12,728 nucleotides of DNA from Bacillota bacterium (GTDB taxonomy: Bacteria; Bacillota; Clostridia; Clostridiales; Clostridiaceae): NCBI GenBank assembly GCA_023399035.1, contig JAEWQX010000087.1, positions 1 to 12,728 on the forward strand. The letters run 5' to 3'. Below the pieces are notes generated by a model that made no database searches, had not been told where the DNA came from, and worked only from the letters and a program-made list of their open reading frames with translations. Below are positions 1 to 6,673 of the stretch, piece by piece (position 1 is the stretch's first letter; each line of letters begins with the position of its first letter). The position numbers and the translations under genes are program-made.

Positions 1-168
1 CCAGGCAGAAGCTTTCCAGGATTAGAAGACATAAGAAAGGAAACTTTTGAAGACCTTGATAAAGGTGTCTATACAGGACTTACTCACAGTATTCAGTTTC
101 TATTAAGCAAAAATTTATTAATAGATGAAAATACAATAAAAGCAAGAAATTATTTTTTGTTTAAATAA
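1..168 (+). CDS. 3' end of an unrecognised protein-coding gene (partial)
   Basis: Frame 1 is open from the left edge to a TAA stop at 166-168, giving 55 C-terminal residues that start PGRSFPGLEDIRKETFEDLD and end in YFLFK. The fragment is hydrophilic, with an acidic/basic helix-like start and no membrane segment, so it looks like the tail of a soluble cytoplasmic protein. Codon use is AT-rich like its neighbours, which supports real coding. I do not recognise the family from this tail and assign no function. No clear intrinsic terminator follows it; the next gene starts 270 bp downstream. Confidence 0.6.
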   Translation, partial: PGRSFPGLEDIRKETFEDLDKGVYTGLTHSIQFLLSKNLLIDENTIKARNYFLFK

Positions 169-277
169 TTATCCAGTATAGATTTTTATCAACAGTTGAT
201 TAAGGGTTATTAATAAAATCTTAAATAAAAATAACATTAACTTAAAAGATATTAAAGAATTCCTAAGAAGCGTAGAG

Positions 278-305
278 TTGGAATATATTTGTGATAGAAT
301 ATATA
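278..305 (+). promoter_or_regulatory. Possible sigma-A promoter before the LCP gene
   Basis: TTGGAA at 278-283 and TATATA at 300-305 are separated by 16 nt, a plausible -35/-10 pair. The -10 overlaps the left arm of the long inverted repeat at 303-352, so transcription would start inside or next to that hairpin. The region is so AT-rich that chance matches are common. A second weak candidate is TTGAAT at 358-363 with TATTTA at 381-386. Confidence 0.25.
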
Positions 306-352
306 TGCAGTATACAGATTTATTAAGAAGGATAAATCTGTATACTGCATAT
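303..352. repeat. Perfect 21-bp inverted repeat (hairpin) upstream of the LCP gene
   Basis: The arms at 303-323 and 332-352 are exact reverse complements around an 8-nt loop (324-331). The left arm begins ATATGCAGTATACAG. No run of T follows either arm on either strand, so it does not look like an intrinsic terminator. It lies about 85 bp before the LCP start codon. It could be an operator, a 5'-leader hairpin, or a remnant of a small mobile repeat; the sequence alone does not decide. Confidence 0.8.
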
Positions 353-438
353 GGTTATTGAATATGAGAAATGTTATAAGTATTTATGCTGCAATTCGTA
401 AGAATAATTAAAGGAATTACGGTTAATGAGGTGGAATA

Positions 439-1713
439 ATGGGGAGAAAAGGAAATAAAAGAAAAAAGTCTAGAAAAAATAATGATGGTACGAATAGAAT
501 AGAAAAAACTATCCTTGGTGCAATATCGCTTTTTCTGACTTTTATAGTATTTTCAATAATATCAGGATTCATTGCTCTCATGGAAGTGGGAAGTCAGTCT
601 ATGCCTAAAGCATCAAGTCCATCATATAACCAGCCTGTGAATATTCTTCTATTAGGAATGGATATTGGGGACCCAACACAGGTGGATAATATAGAGATAA
701 AGCGTACAGATACTATAATGGTAGTTAATTATAATCCTAGTACAGATAAAATAACAACTGTATCAGTACCGAGAGATACTCTTATACAAAACAATGGAAA
801 CAGTGTAAAAATAAATTCAGCTTTTGCTATAGGGGGATATTCAAAGATAAAAACTGAAGTAGAAAATCTCCTCAATATAAATATAAATTATTTAGTAAAA
901 GTAGATTATAATGCCTTTGTAGATGTTATAGATGCAATAGGCGGAGTAAAGATGGAAATTGAGAGAAATATGATTTATGATGATGAAGGGCAGAACCTTC
1001 ATATAAACTTTAAAGCAGGAGAAACTGTAAAACTGGATGGACAGAAAGCGCAGGAATTTTTTAGATGGAGAAAAAATAATGATGGAAGCGGATTTGCCAA
1101 TGGAGATTTAGATAGAATTCAAAATCAGCAGAAGTTTATTTCCAAGGTAATAGATAAATGTAAAAGTCCATTCATCATTTTCAGAGTACCTAAAATAATG
1201 TCAGCAATAGGAAATAATGTGGAAACAAATATGTCTTCATTTGCAATAATCAAATATGCATTTAAATTTATGACTGTAAGCAAAGATGATATTTCAATGC
1301 TGACAGCAGCAGGAACTCCTAAAACAATAAATGGGCAGTCATTCCTTGTATTTGATAAAGATTCAAATAGAGATTTAATTTCACAGTTAAGCTCTTCAGG
1401 AGTATCTACATCAGCAGACAGCGGCATATCAAAAGACAGCATTAAGATAAAGATATTAAATGCTACAAAAATCAATGGTTTAGCTGCTGGATTAAAAACA
1501 AGCATGAGTAACCTGGGATATACAAAGATTGATACAGGAAATACTGAACTTGATGATAAGACAACAATACTGACTAATAATAAAAGTATGTTGAAGACAA
1601 TACAAAAGGATTTAGACATAAAAAGAAGTGGAAAAAAAGATGATAAAGATGAATACAGAGATTATGATGTTATTATAATCCTAGGAAAGGATTTTAAGAA
1701 GTTTGGAGAATAA
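439..1713 (+). CDS. LytR-CpsA-Psr (LCP) family cell-envelope protein with LytR_C domain
   Basis: A 424-residue membrane-anchored protein. LCP enzymes transfer wall glycopolymers such as teichoic acids or capsule from undecaprenyl-phosphate carriers to peptidoglycan, outside the membrane. Residues 1-24 are Lys/Arg-rich and cytoplasmic, one membrane helix spans about 24-49, and the LCP domain covers about 66-240. Visible LCP landmarks are NILLLGMD (68-75), RTDT (89-92), VSVPRDT (108-114), the FRWRKN segment with R209 and R211, and GDLDRIQNQQ (222-231) with R226; these Asp/Arg residues match the family's pyrophosphate-binding pattern. Residues about 335-418 form a LytR_C domain (IKILNATKINGLA start). 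The ATG follows GAGGTGG (428-434). A pseudouridine synthase starts 27 bp downstream, so the two are probably co-transcribed. Which glycopolymer is attached cannot be told from the sequence. Confidence 0.93.
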   Translation: MGRKGNKRKKSRKNNDGTNRIEKTILGAISLFLTFIVFSIISGFIALMEVGSQSMPKASSPSYNQPVNILLLGMDIGDPTQVDNIEIKRTDTIMVVNYNPSTDKITTVSVPRDTLIQNNGNSVKINSAFAIGGYSKIKTEVENLLNININYLVKVDYNAFVDVIDAIGGVKMEIERNMIYDDEGQNLHINFKAGETVKLDGQKAQEFFRWRKNNDGSGFANGDLDRIQNQQKFISKVIDKCKSPFIIFRVPKIMSAIGNNVETNMSSFAIIKYAFKFMTVSKDDISMLTAAGTPKTINGQSFLVFDKDSNRDLISQLSSSGVSTSADSGISKDSIKIKILNATKINGLAAGLKTSMSNLGYTKIDTGNTELDDKTTILTNNKSMLKTIQKDLDIKRSGKKDDKDEYRDYDVIIILGKDFKKFGE

Positions 1714-1740
1714 CATCACATAGTAAGGAGATAAAATAAG

Positions 1741-2649
1741 ATGAGTATCTTAGAAAAAAAGGTAACTGGAATAGAAGAAGGAACAAAAATAAGAGAATAT
1801 TTAAAAATGGAAATGGGATTATCAACAAGATTGATAAGGAGCGCATCTATTGATAAAAGGATATTTGTAAATGATGTTGCTGTAAAAATGAATCGTGTCC
1901 TAAATGAGGGAGAAATAATAAAAATAGATCTTGCTAAAGATGAAAGTCAGGATATTGCACCTGAAAAGATGGATATTGAAATAATTTATGAAGATGAGGA
2001 TATACTTGTTGTAAATAAGAAGCCTTTTATGGTTGTTCATCCTACAAAGAGTTATCAAAGCGGGACTTTAGCAAATGGGGTGATAAATTATTTCAATGAA
2101 AGTGGTCAGAACTGTATCGTAAGACTTGTATCAAGACTTGATATGAATACATCAGGACTTATAATAATTGCAAAGAATCAATTTTCACATGGAATGCTTT
2201 CTAAGGAAATGAGTGATAACAAGGTTATAAAGAAATACCTTGCTGTAGTTCATGGGTTATTGGAAAAGGAAGAAGGAACTATTGACCTTCCAATATACAG
2301 ACCAGAAGGAACTGATTTTGGAATAATGAGGGTAGTAGATGAAAGAGGACAGAGAAGCATAACTCATTACAGAGTAATTGAAAAATATGAAAATGCAAGT
2401 TTAGTTGAATGTACACTTGAAACTGGAAGAACTCATCAGATAAGAGTTCACTTAAGCAGTATAGGTCATCCTATATATGGTGATTCTTTATACGGAAGTG
2501 GCGATGAGGAACAGGATTTAATAAACAGACAGGCGCTTCATGCTTATTCACTGGACTTTAAGTCACCAAGAACAGGTGAAATCCTCTCGCTTAAATCTGA
2601 CATTCCAGAAGATATGAAATCTTTAATAGAAAATATAAAAAATAAATAA
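1741..2649 (+). CDS. RluA-family RNA pseudouridine synthase
   Basis: A 302-residue cytoplasmic enzyme that isomerises uridine to pseudouridine in rRNA or tRNA. An S4-type RNA-binding region occupies about 12-70 and the catalytic domain about 80-295. The family motif reads VSRLDMNTSGL (130-140), with catalytic Asp134 in the RLD triplet; the usual preceding His is Ser here. A second hallmark, TGRTHQIRVHLSSIGHPIYG (228-247), is intact. Length is normal for RluD-like proteins with an S4 domain. The ATG has AAGGAG at 1725-1730 with a 10-nt spacer. It lies 27 bp after the LCP gene with no terminator between, and a strong terminator follows at 2712-2766. The target uridine cannot be assigned from sequence; clostridia carry several paralogues. 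Confidence 0.93.
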   Translation: MSILEKKVTGIEEGTKIREYLKMEMGLSTRLIRSASIDKRIFVNDVAVKMNRVLNEGEIIKIDLAKDESQDIAPEKMDIEIIYEDEDILVVNKKPFMVVHPTKSYQSGTLANGVINYFNESGQNCIVRLVSRLDMNTSGLIIIAKNQFSHGMLSKEMSDNKVIKKYLAVVHGLLEKEEGTIDLPIYRPEGTDFGIMRVVDERGQRSITHYRVIEKYENASLVECTLETGRTHQIRVHLSSIGHPIYGDSLYGSGDEEQDLINRQALHAYSLDFKSPRTGEILSLKSDIPEDMKSLIENIKNK

Positions 2650-2711
2650 CAGATATTCTTTATTTATCAGAAAAGTAGAATAAGTATATTCAAGATAATT
2701 GAGAAAAAATT

Positions 2712-2766
2712 AAACTATAAAAGGTCTAAAATTGATTTTAATATTTTAGACCTTTTATAGTTTTTT
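2712..2766. terminator. Bidirectional intrinsic terminator between convergent genes
   Basis: A perfect 21-bp stem (2712-2732 with 2743-2763) closes a 10-nt loop. A T6 run (2761-2766) ends it on the + strand. An A6 run at 2704-2709 gives a T tract on the - strand. It sits between the RluA-family gene (stop 2649) and the convergent carboxypeptidase gene (stop at 2836-2838), so it should terminate both. Confidence 0.93.
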
Positions 2767-2835
2767 GCTTTAATATAAAAAACATGAATGATTTTCAGAA
2801 GACTATTCTTCACAAGCTGAAAACTATTGATTGAA

Positions 2836-4077
2836 TTAGTGTTTTCCTTTTATAGATAACTTTTTCTTTATAAATATACCTAAACCAATCAATGCAGCAA
2901 TTCCAGCAATACCAAAGGCAATATATGCTGGTGTGTTAGGATTATTAGTAAGTGCACTATTGGAAATAAGTGGTTCATATGTTCTTGAAACTCCTGAAGC
3001 TAAATCTATAGTTTCTAATTCTTTATCATTAACATAAATAGTTCCTTTTAATATATTTTCACCTGCATTAAAAGATTTTTTGCTTAAATCTTCATCCTGT
3101 ACTTTTAATTCATATGAAACAGAAGACTCATTACCTTTTTTAACTGGATATTCTATAGTTTTATCTATAGTTAACGGTATTGTAAGATTTTTATTAATAT
3201 CATACTCTGCAACTTTCTGTCCTTTATCATATAGTTTTACAAAAGAAAAGTTATCAAAACCATAATTAAATACTGACTGCATGTCAAAGAAATTTTGATT
3301 TTTATCTGTTGCATTTAAAAATGATGCAACCAAGATGTGTCCATCTTTTTCAGCAGCAGATACAAATGTGTGATTTGCTTTTGTTGTATATCCGTTTTTA
3401 CCGCAAAGTGCATATTGATAATAATATTTTGAGTTTTTATTTATCATATAATTCTTATTGTTAACAATTATAGTTCTCTCAGGATTATTAATCATTGTAA
3501 TAGTTGCATATGGTGTAGTTGCAATATCCATAAAGTCTTGATTGTTAATTGCTTCTCTTAAAAATAAAGCTAAATCATGAGGTGTTGTAAGGTGTTCAGG
3601 ATCAGGTAGTCCACTTGGATTTCTAAAACTTGTAGCTTTAGCGCCAAGTTCTTTGGCTTTTTTATTCATAAGCTGAGCAAAACCATCAATACTTCCACAT
3701 ACATGATAAGCTAAAGCATTAGCACAGTCATTTCCAGATTCCATAATCAATCCTAAAAGAAGATCATGAACAGTTAAAACATCGCCATTTAAAAGACCTA
3801 TTGCAGTACCATCAATTGCAGTAAAGTCATCTTTTACAGTTACTTCATCAGTAAGCTTGCACTTATCAAGTACTACCAGAGCAGTCATAACTTTAGTTGT
3901 TGAAGCTGGTTCAAAAGTATACTCTTCATTCTTCCCATAGAGGACTGTTCCGCTTGAAGCATCTATAAGTGCGCATCCCTGAGCATTGATTTCAGGACCT
4001 TCCGTATCAGCCTGTACATTTAAAGGTATACATAATAAAAACAACAGTATACTTAAAGTTTTCAAATATCTTTTCAT
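2836..4077 (-). CDS. D-alanyl-D-alanine carboxypeptidase (low-molecular-weight penicillin-binding protein)
   Basis: A serine peptidase S11 that removes the terminal D-Ala from peptidoglycan pentapeptides outside the membrane. I start it at the ATG at 4077 (413 residues, MKRYLKTLS...), because the alternative ATG 12 nt upstream (4089) has no ribosome binding site and itself forms part of the TATGGAG site for 4077. Signal peptide about 2-23 with cleavage near VQA-DT; catalytic SxxK motif STTK (59-62); SGN (114-116); the third motif is KNG (227-229) where most members have KTG. A C-terminal beta-domain (about 280-370) is followed by a membrane helix about 384-403 and a KKKLSIKGKH tail, so the enzyme is membrane-anchored. 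It is divergent from the comEA-like gene with a 145-bp shared upstream region. It could be a DacF-type sporulation enzyme, but nothing here proves that. Confidence 0.93.
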   Translation of the reverse strand: MKRYLKTLSILLFLLCIPLNVQADTEGPEINAQGCALIDASSGTVLYGKNEEYTFEPASTTKVMTALVVLDKCKLTDEVTVKDDFTAIDGTAIGLLNGDVLTVHDLLLGLIMESGNDCANALAYHVCGSIDGFAQLMNKKAKELGAKATSFRNPSGLPDPEHLTTPHDLALFLREAINNQDFMDIATTPYATITMINNPERTIIVNNKNYMINKNSKYYYQYALCGKNGYTTKANHTFVSAAEKDGHILVASFLNATDKNQNFFDMQSVFNYGFDNFSFVKLYDKGQKVAEYDINKNLTIPLTIDKTIEYPVKKGNESSVSYELKVQDEDLSKKSFNAGENILKGTIYVNDKELETIDLASGVSRTYEPLISNSALTNNPNTPAYIAFGIAGIAALIGLGIFIKKKLSIKGKH

Positions 4078-4120
4078 AAATATCTCCATACTATTTCTAT
4101 TTTGATTATTACTATAAAGT

Positions 4121-4150
4121 ATATTTTACCAAAAATCTAAATATTATTCC
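4121..4150 (-). promoter_or_regulatory. Possible promoter of the carboxypeptidase gene, resembling a sporulation (sigma-F/G) type
   Basis: Read on the - strand, GGAATA (4150-4145) is followed after 14 nt by GGTAAAATAT (4130-4121). This resembles the forespore sigma-F pattern of a GNATA-type -35 and a GGNNANAN -10 with about 15 nt between. It ends 44 nt before the start codon. Overlapping TATACT and TATAGT hexamers nearby could instead be sigma-A -10 boxes, but I see no good -35 for them. The match is suggestive only. Confidence 0.25.
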
Positions 4151-4166
4151 ACTTAAAGTTAAATTA

Positions 4167-4196
4167 TATACAATTAATGTGTTAATTTTATATAAA
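4167..4196 (+). promoter_or_regulatory. Possible sigma-A promoter of the comEA-like gene
   Basis: TATACA (4167-4172) and TATAAA (4191-4196) lie 18 nt apart, giving a predicted start near 4203 and a very short leader before the AGGTGA ribosome binding site at 4211-4216. The -35 matches only four of six consensus bases, so this is a weak call. Confidence 0.25.
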
Positions 4197-4222
4197 ATGG
4201 TAATAATTTAAGGTGAAATAAC

Positions 4223-4918
4223 TTGAGTAGAAAGGATGAATTTATGAAGGAGAGCATATTAAAATATAAGAAGATCGGATTAATAGCTGTCTTAGTTATT
4301 GTAATACTTTCCAGTATATTAATTTACAATACTTCAGGCTTTAAGCAGCTCAATAAAAATGATAACGAAAGCATTTTTGTGGATGATGAAAACAATACAT
4401 CTGATGAGGGTTTACAAAATAATAATTATAAAGATGATTCATCATATTTAAATAGTGCAGCAGAAAATAAATTACAGAATAAAACCATAATAGTTGAAAT
4501 AAAAGGACAGGTAAAAAATCCAGATGTGTACACTCTTGATGAAAATTCTATAATAAATGATTTAATAACATTAGCAGGAGGTGTTACAGAAAATGCTGAT
4601 TTAAGCAGTATAAACAGAGCTAAAAAGCTTCAGAATCATGAAATGATTTATATAGCAGACAAGAATGAAGCCAGTATTGCACAAAATAGCATGGCTGATC
4701 CAAGCGAACATTCAGTTATGTCTGAAAGCCTTGTGGATATCAATACAGCAGAAGCAGAGCAATTAAAGACTCTTAATGGAATTGGTGATTCAAAAGCAAA
4801 AAGCATAATTGAATATAGAGAACAGAATGGAGGATTTAAAAGTATAGAAGAAATAAAAAATGTAACAGGAATCGGGGAGAAGATGTTCGAAAAAATAAAG
4901 GACAACATAACAGTTTAG
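4223..4918 (+). CDS. comEA: ComEA-like membrane-anchored DNA-binding protein (SLBB + helix-hairpin-helix)
   Basis: ComEA proteins bind double-stranded DNA at the cell surface and pass it to the ComEC channel during natural transformation. This 231-residue protein has a membrane helix about 17-36, a polar Asn/Asp-rich linker (about 40-86), an SLBB domain about 88-145 (VEIKGQVKNPDVYTL onward) and a C-terminal double helix-hairpin-helix about 171-231 with NGIGDSKA (185-192) and TGIGEK (215-220). That order is the standard Gram-positive ComEA arrangement, at normal length. Two starts are possible: TTG at 4223 with AGGTGA 6 nt upstream, and ATG at 4244 with AAAGGA 7 nt upstream; the second only removes seven N-terminal residues. 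No comEC or comEB follows; a 485-bp gap comes next. Its role in actual DNA uptake in this organism is inferred from the family. Confidence 0.9.
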   Translation: MSRKDEFMKESILKYKKIGLIAVLVIVILSSILIYNTSGFKQLNKNDNESIFVDDENNTSDEGLQNNNYKDDSSYLNSAAENKLQNKTIIVEIKGQVKNPDVYTLDENSIINDLITLAGGVTENADLSSINRAKKLQNHEMIYIADKNEASIAQNSMADPSEHSVMSESLVDINTAEAEQLKTLNGIGDSKAKSIIEYREQNGGFKSIEEIKNVTGIGEKMFEKIKDNITV

Positions 4919-4955
4919 ATTTAATATCTATATATTATGTAAATTTGAACTTAAA

Positions 4956-4964
4956 TGCTATAAT
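4956..4964 (+). promoter_or_regulatory. Extended -10 promoter element (TGCTATAAT)
   Basis: This is a perfect TGN-TATAAT extended -10 hexamer on the + strand. The matching -35 position is poor (TTATGT at 4935-4940, 18 nt away), which extended -10 promoters can tolerate. A transcript from about 4971 would run about 430 nt before the lipoprotein start, so it could make a long leader or a separate small RNA. Confidence 0.35.
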
Positions 4965-5308
4965 ATAATTGTATAAATAATTACAAAAATAGAATATTAT
5001 ACTATGAATATGTCCATATAATTTAATATTATGAGATAAAATATCATAATTGCATGCTTTATGAAAAGAATATATAATAGAAATGCTTGTACTTAAGGTG
5101 GATTTGCTATTTATAAGAAGATACAGCAGATTTATTTGGTTAAGATATGTTTATAGAGAAAAATATTTAAAAAATTATTTGACACATAGTTGTAATATGA
5201 AAGTGATATCATTAAAACGTTGATGTTGTTATATATTATGTGAAAATGATAATTATGAATATATCAAAATAAGAAAATTGAAATTAAGATTTATCCTTAA
5301 CGCAAAGA

Positions 5309-5344
5309 TTATTATGCAGATTTAGATTATATATTGCATAATAA
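5309..5344. repeat. 10-bp inverted repeat upstream of the lipoprotein gene
   Basis: TTATTATGCA (5309-5318) and TGCATAATAA (5335-5344) are exact reverse complements with a 16-nt spacer. The repeat ends 59 bp before the start codon and overlaps weak promoter-like hexamers (TTGCAT 5334-5339, TAAAAT 5355-5360). The position would suit an operator for a dimeric repressor or a leader hairpin. AT-rich inverted repeats of this length can arise by chance. Confidence 0.4.
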
Positions 5345-5403
5345 GTATAAGGGATAAAATAAAAGAAAATGATAGAGAGCCTATAACTGAGGGGGAAAAG
5401 TTA

Positions 5404-6102
5404 ATGTCTAAAAAGATAATAAGTATATTTATGAGTATAATAGTAGCAGCATCATTAGCAGGCTGTGGAAGCAGTATAAATGGAAAAATAGCAAGTTCTA
5501 CAGACGGTGCTGAAATTATAGAAGGCAGTAATTCATCAGATGAAGAATTACAAGGTACATGGGCACAGAATTATACTCTAGATGAAACAAAGAAATTATA
5601 TGAAGAGAAATTATCAAAGATGAAAGAAATAACTGATGGATTAGGTGTAAAGTATACTAATGATGAAGTTATTAAGAAAGAAGAAGATACTACAATAACA
5701 GATAACTCAATATATTTTGATAATGAAAATCCAGAAAACAATAAAATTGAAAGCATGTATTTTGGATTAAAGATATATGGTGAAAATCTTGAAGAAGGTG
5801 TAATAAGCTTAAAACTTACATTAAAGTTTGATGGTGAGAGTGCAGTGAAGAATAATGACCTTGATTTAGGAAAAACATCATTTGTAAAGTACATAGAAGC
5901 ATTTACAGGACAATCTGATAGAGATTATTCAGACATAAACAAAGAAATATTAGAAAGACTTGCTAATGGAGAGTCGGAAATAAGGATAAATAACACAATT
6001 GATGGGCTAAATGAAGAAATATTAGCCTCAAATGATTGTATTTTTTATAAATTATCTACAAAAAAATATAAATTTGCAGATGCAGAAATGAGTATGGAAT
6101 AG
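5404..6102 (+). CDS. Lipoprotein of unknown function
   Basis: A 232-residue predicted lipoprotein. Residues 1-20 are a signal peptide and the lipobox LAGC places the lipidated cysteine at 21, so the mature protein should be tethered to the outer face of the membrane. After a short Ser/Gly linker the rest is acidic and mixed helix/strand, with a lysine/glutamate-rich stretch at about 55-90 (DETKKLYEEKLSKMKEITDG) that may be helical. I recognise no enzymatic motif or named family. The ATG has a strong GAGGGGG site at 5389-5395. The gene is followed after 20 bp by an RDD-like membrane protein, and the two are probably co-transcribed and may work together at the membrane. Base composition is like its neighbours, with no sign of recent transfer. 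Confidence 0.85.
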   Translation: MSKKIISIFMSIIVAASLAGCGSSINGKIASSTDGAEIIEGSNSSDEELQGTWAQNYTLDETKKLYEEKLSKMKEITDGLGVKYTNDEVIKKEEDTTITDNSIYFDNENPENNKIESMYFGLKIYGENLEEGVISLKLTLKFDGESAVKNNDLDLGKTSFVKYIEAFTGQSDRDYSDINKEILERLANGESEIRINNTIDGLNEEILASNDCIFYKLSTKKYKFADAEMSME

Positions 6103-6122
6103 ACCGTAAGGGGGAAGTTTTC

Positions 6123-6533
6123 TTGAAAAAAGACGATTTAAAAGAAAATGAAACAGAAATTAATACAGAAGAAAAAAAAGAGCATAATGTAGATCTTTCA
6201 AATGAAAGTGAAGATAATACAAATAATGAGCTTCAGGATTTAATAGAAGGACATGAAGAAAAGATTGATTCAGAAGATAACAGCAGACCATCATTTGGCA
6301 CAGAAGTATTTGCAAATCTTTTAGATCAGTTAGTGATCCTTGCAAGTTCATCTCTTATATTGTTAATAGCAGACTTAGTAATGCGTATGTTTGGATATCA
6401 GTTTATAAGGGAAGCAGGAGTACTAGTGACAGTAGTCATGTGTGTATATTTTGTTATAAACTGTTTCTATACACAGCTAATGGAAAGAACAAAATTAAAA
6501 AATACTATTGCAAAGAGAATATTAAATCTATAA
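6123..6533 (+). CDS. Small acidic-tailed membrane protein, RDD-like
   Basis: A 136-residue protein with a TTG start at 6123 preceded by AAGGGGGA (6108-6115). Residues 1-54 are strongly Glu/Asp/Asn-rich and probably cytoplasmic and disordered. Two membrane helices follow at about 66-90 and 98-118. The segment after R55 (ANLLDQLVIL, with D68 in the first helix and D84 near its end) and the closing NTIAKRILNL resemble the start and end of RDD-family domains, whose members usually show an Arg, an Asp in the first helix and a final TxGKRLLGL-like motif. The glycines of that final motif are missing, and the domain is shorter than most, so the assignment is tentative. It lies 20 bp after the unknown lipoprotein and 140 bp before the methyltransferase gene. 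Transport or scaffold roles are speculation. Confidence 0.75.
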   Translation: MKKDDLKENETEINTEEKKEHNVDLSNESEDNTNNELQDLIEGHEEKIDSEDNSRPSFGTEVFANLLDQLVILASSSLILLIADLVMRMFGYQFIREAGVLVTVVMCVYFVINCFYTQLMERTKLKNTIAKRILNL

Positions 6534-6555
6534 AATTATATACAATAAGATTAAT

Positions 6556-6605
6556 GAGCAGATTGGTTTTACATAAGCAGGTTTTGTGTGAATACCAATC
6601 TGTTG
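6556..6605 (+). terminator. Weak hairpin after the RDD-like gene, possible terminator
   Basis: CAGATTGGT (6559-6567) pairs exactly with ACCAATCTG (6594-6602); two further outer pairs, one of them G-U, can form. The 26-nt loop can partly fold through ACATA (6571-6575) with TGTGT. Only a broken T-rich stretch (TGTTGTTCT) follows, so it would be an inefficient terminator, and read-through into the methyltransferase gene is possible. Confidence 0.35.
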
Positions 6606-6673
6606 TTCTGAGTATAGATAGTTTAAAATTTAAAATACTATAGATGAAAAAATAATGATTATAGGAGTAAATA

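Larger units (their letters stand above)
4919..5403. other. 485-bp non-coding gap between comEA and the lipoprotein gene
   Basis: I find no convincing reading frame on either strand and no tRNA or rRNA. No clear terminator closes comEA; only a weak TAGAT/ATCTA stem follows its stop. The gap contains an extended -10 box TGCTATAAT at 4956-4964, a consensus TTGACA at 5179-5184 without a well-spaced -10, an 8-bp palindrome TGATATCA at 5204-5211, and a 10-bp inverted repeat at 5309-5344. Together they suggest a long leader, a small RNA, or several regulatory sites, none of which is proven. Confidence 0.5.

Noticed and set aside
1125..1619. 164-codon open frame on the - strand inside the LCP gene
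   Set aside because: It lies wholly antisense to a well-supported LCP gene, has no ribosome binding site I can see, and its hydrophobic Ser/Leu/Ile-rich translation is typical of antisense to AT-rich coding DNA.
5179..5207. TTGACA at 5179-5184 as a full sigma-A promoter
   Set aside because: The -35 is perfect, but no acceptable -10 lies 16-18 nt downstream (AGTGAT at 17 nt, TGATAT only at 19 nt).
5241..5260. Fur-box-like sequence (GAAAATGATAATTATGAAT)
   Set aside because: It matches only part of the iron-box consensus, in very AT-rich DNA, and the nearby genes show no iron link.
6440..6643. 67-codon + strand frame overlapping the end of the RDD-like gene
   Set aside because: It has no ribosome binding site, its translation shows no domain, and much of it crosses the hairpin spacer.
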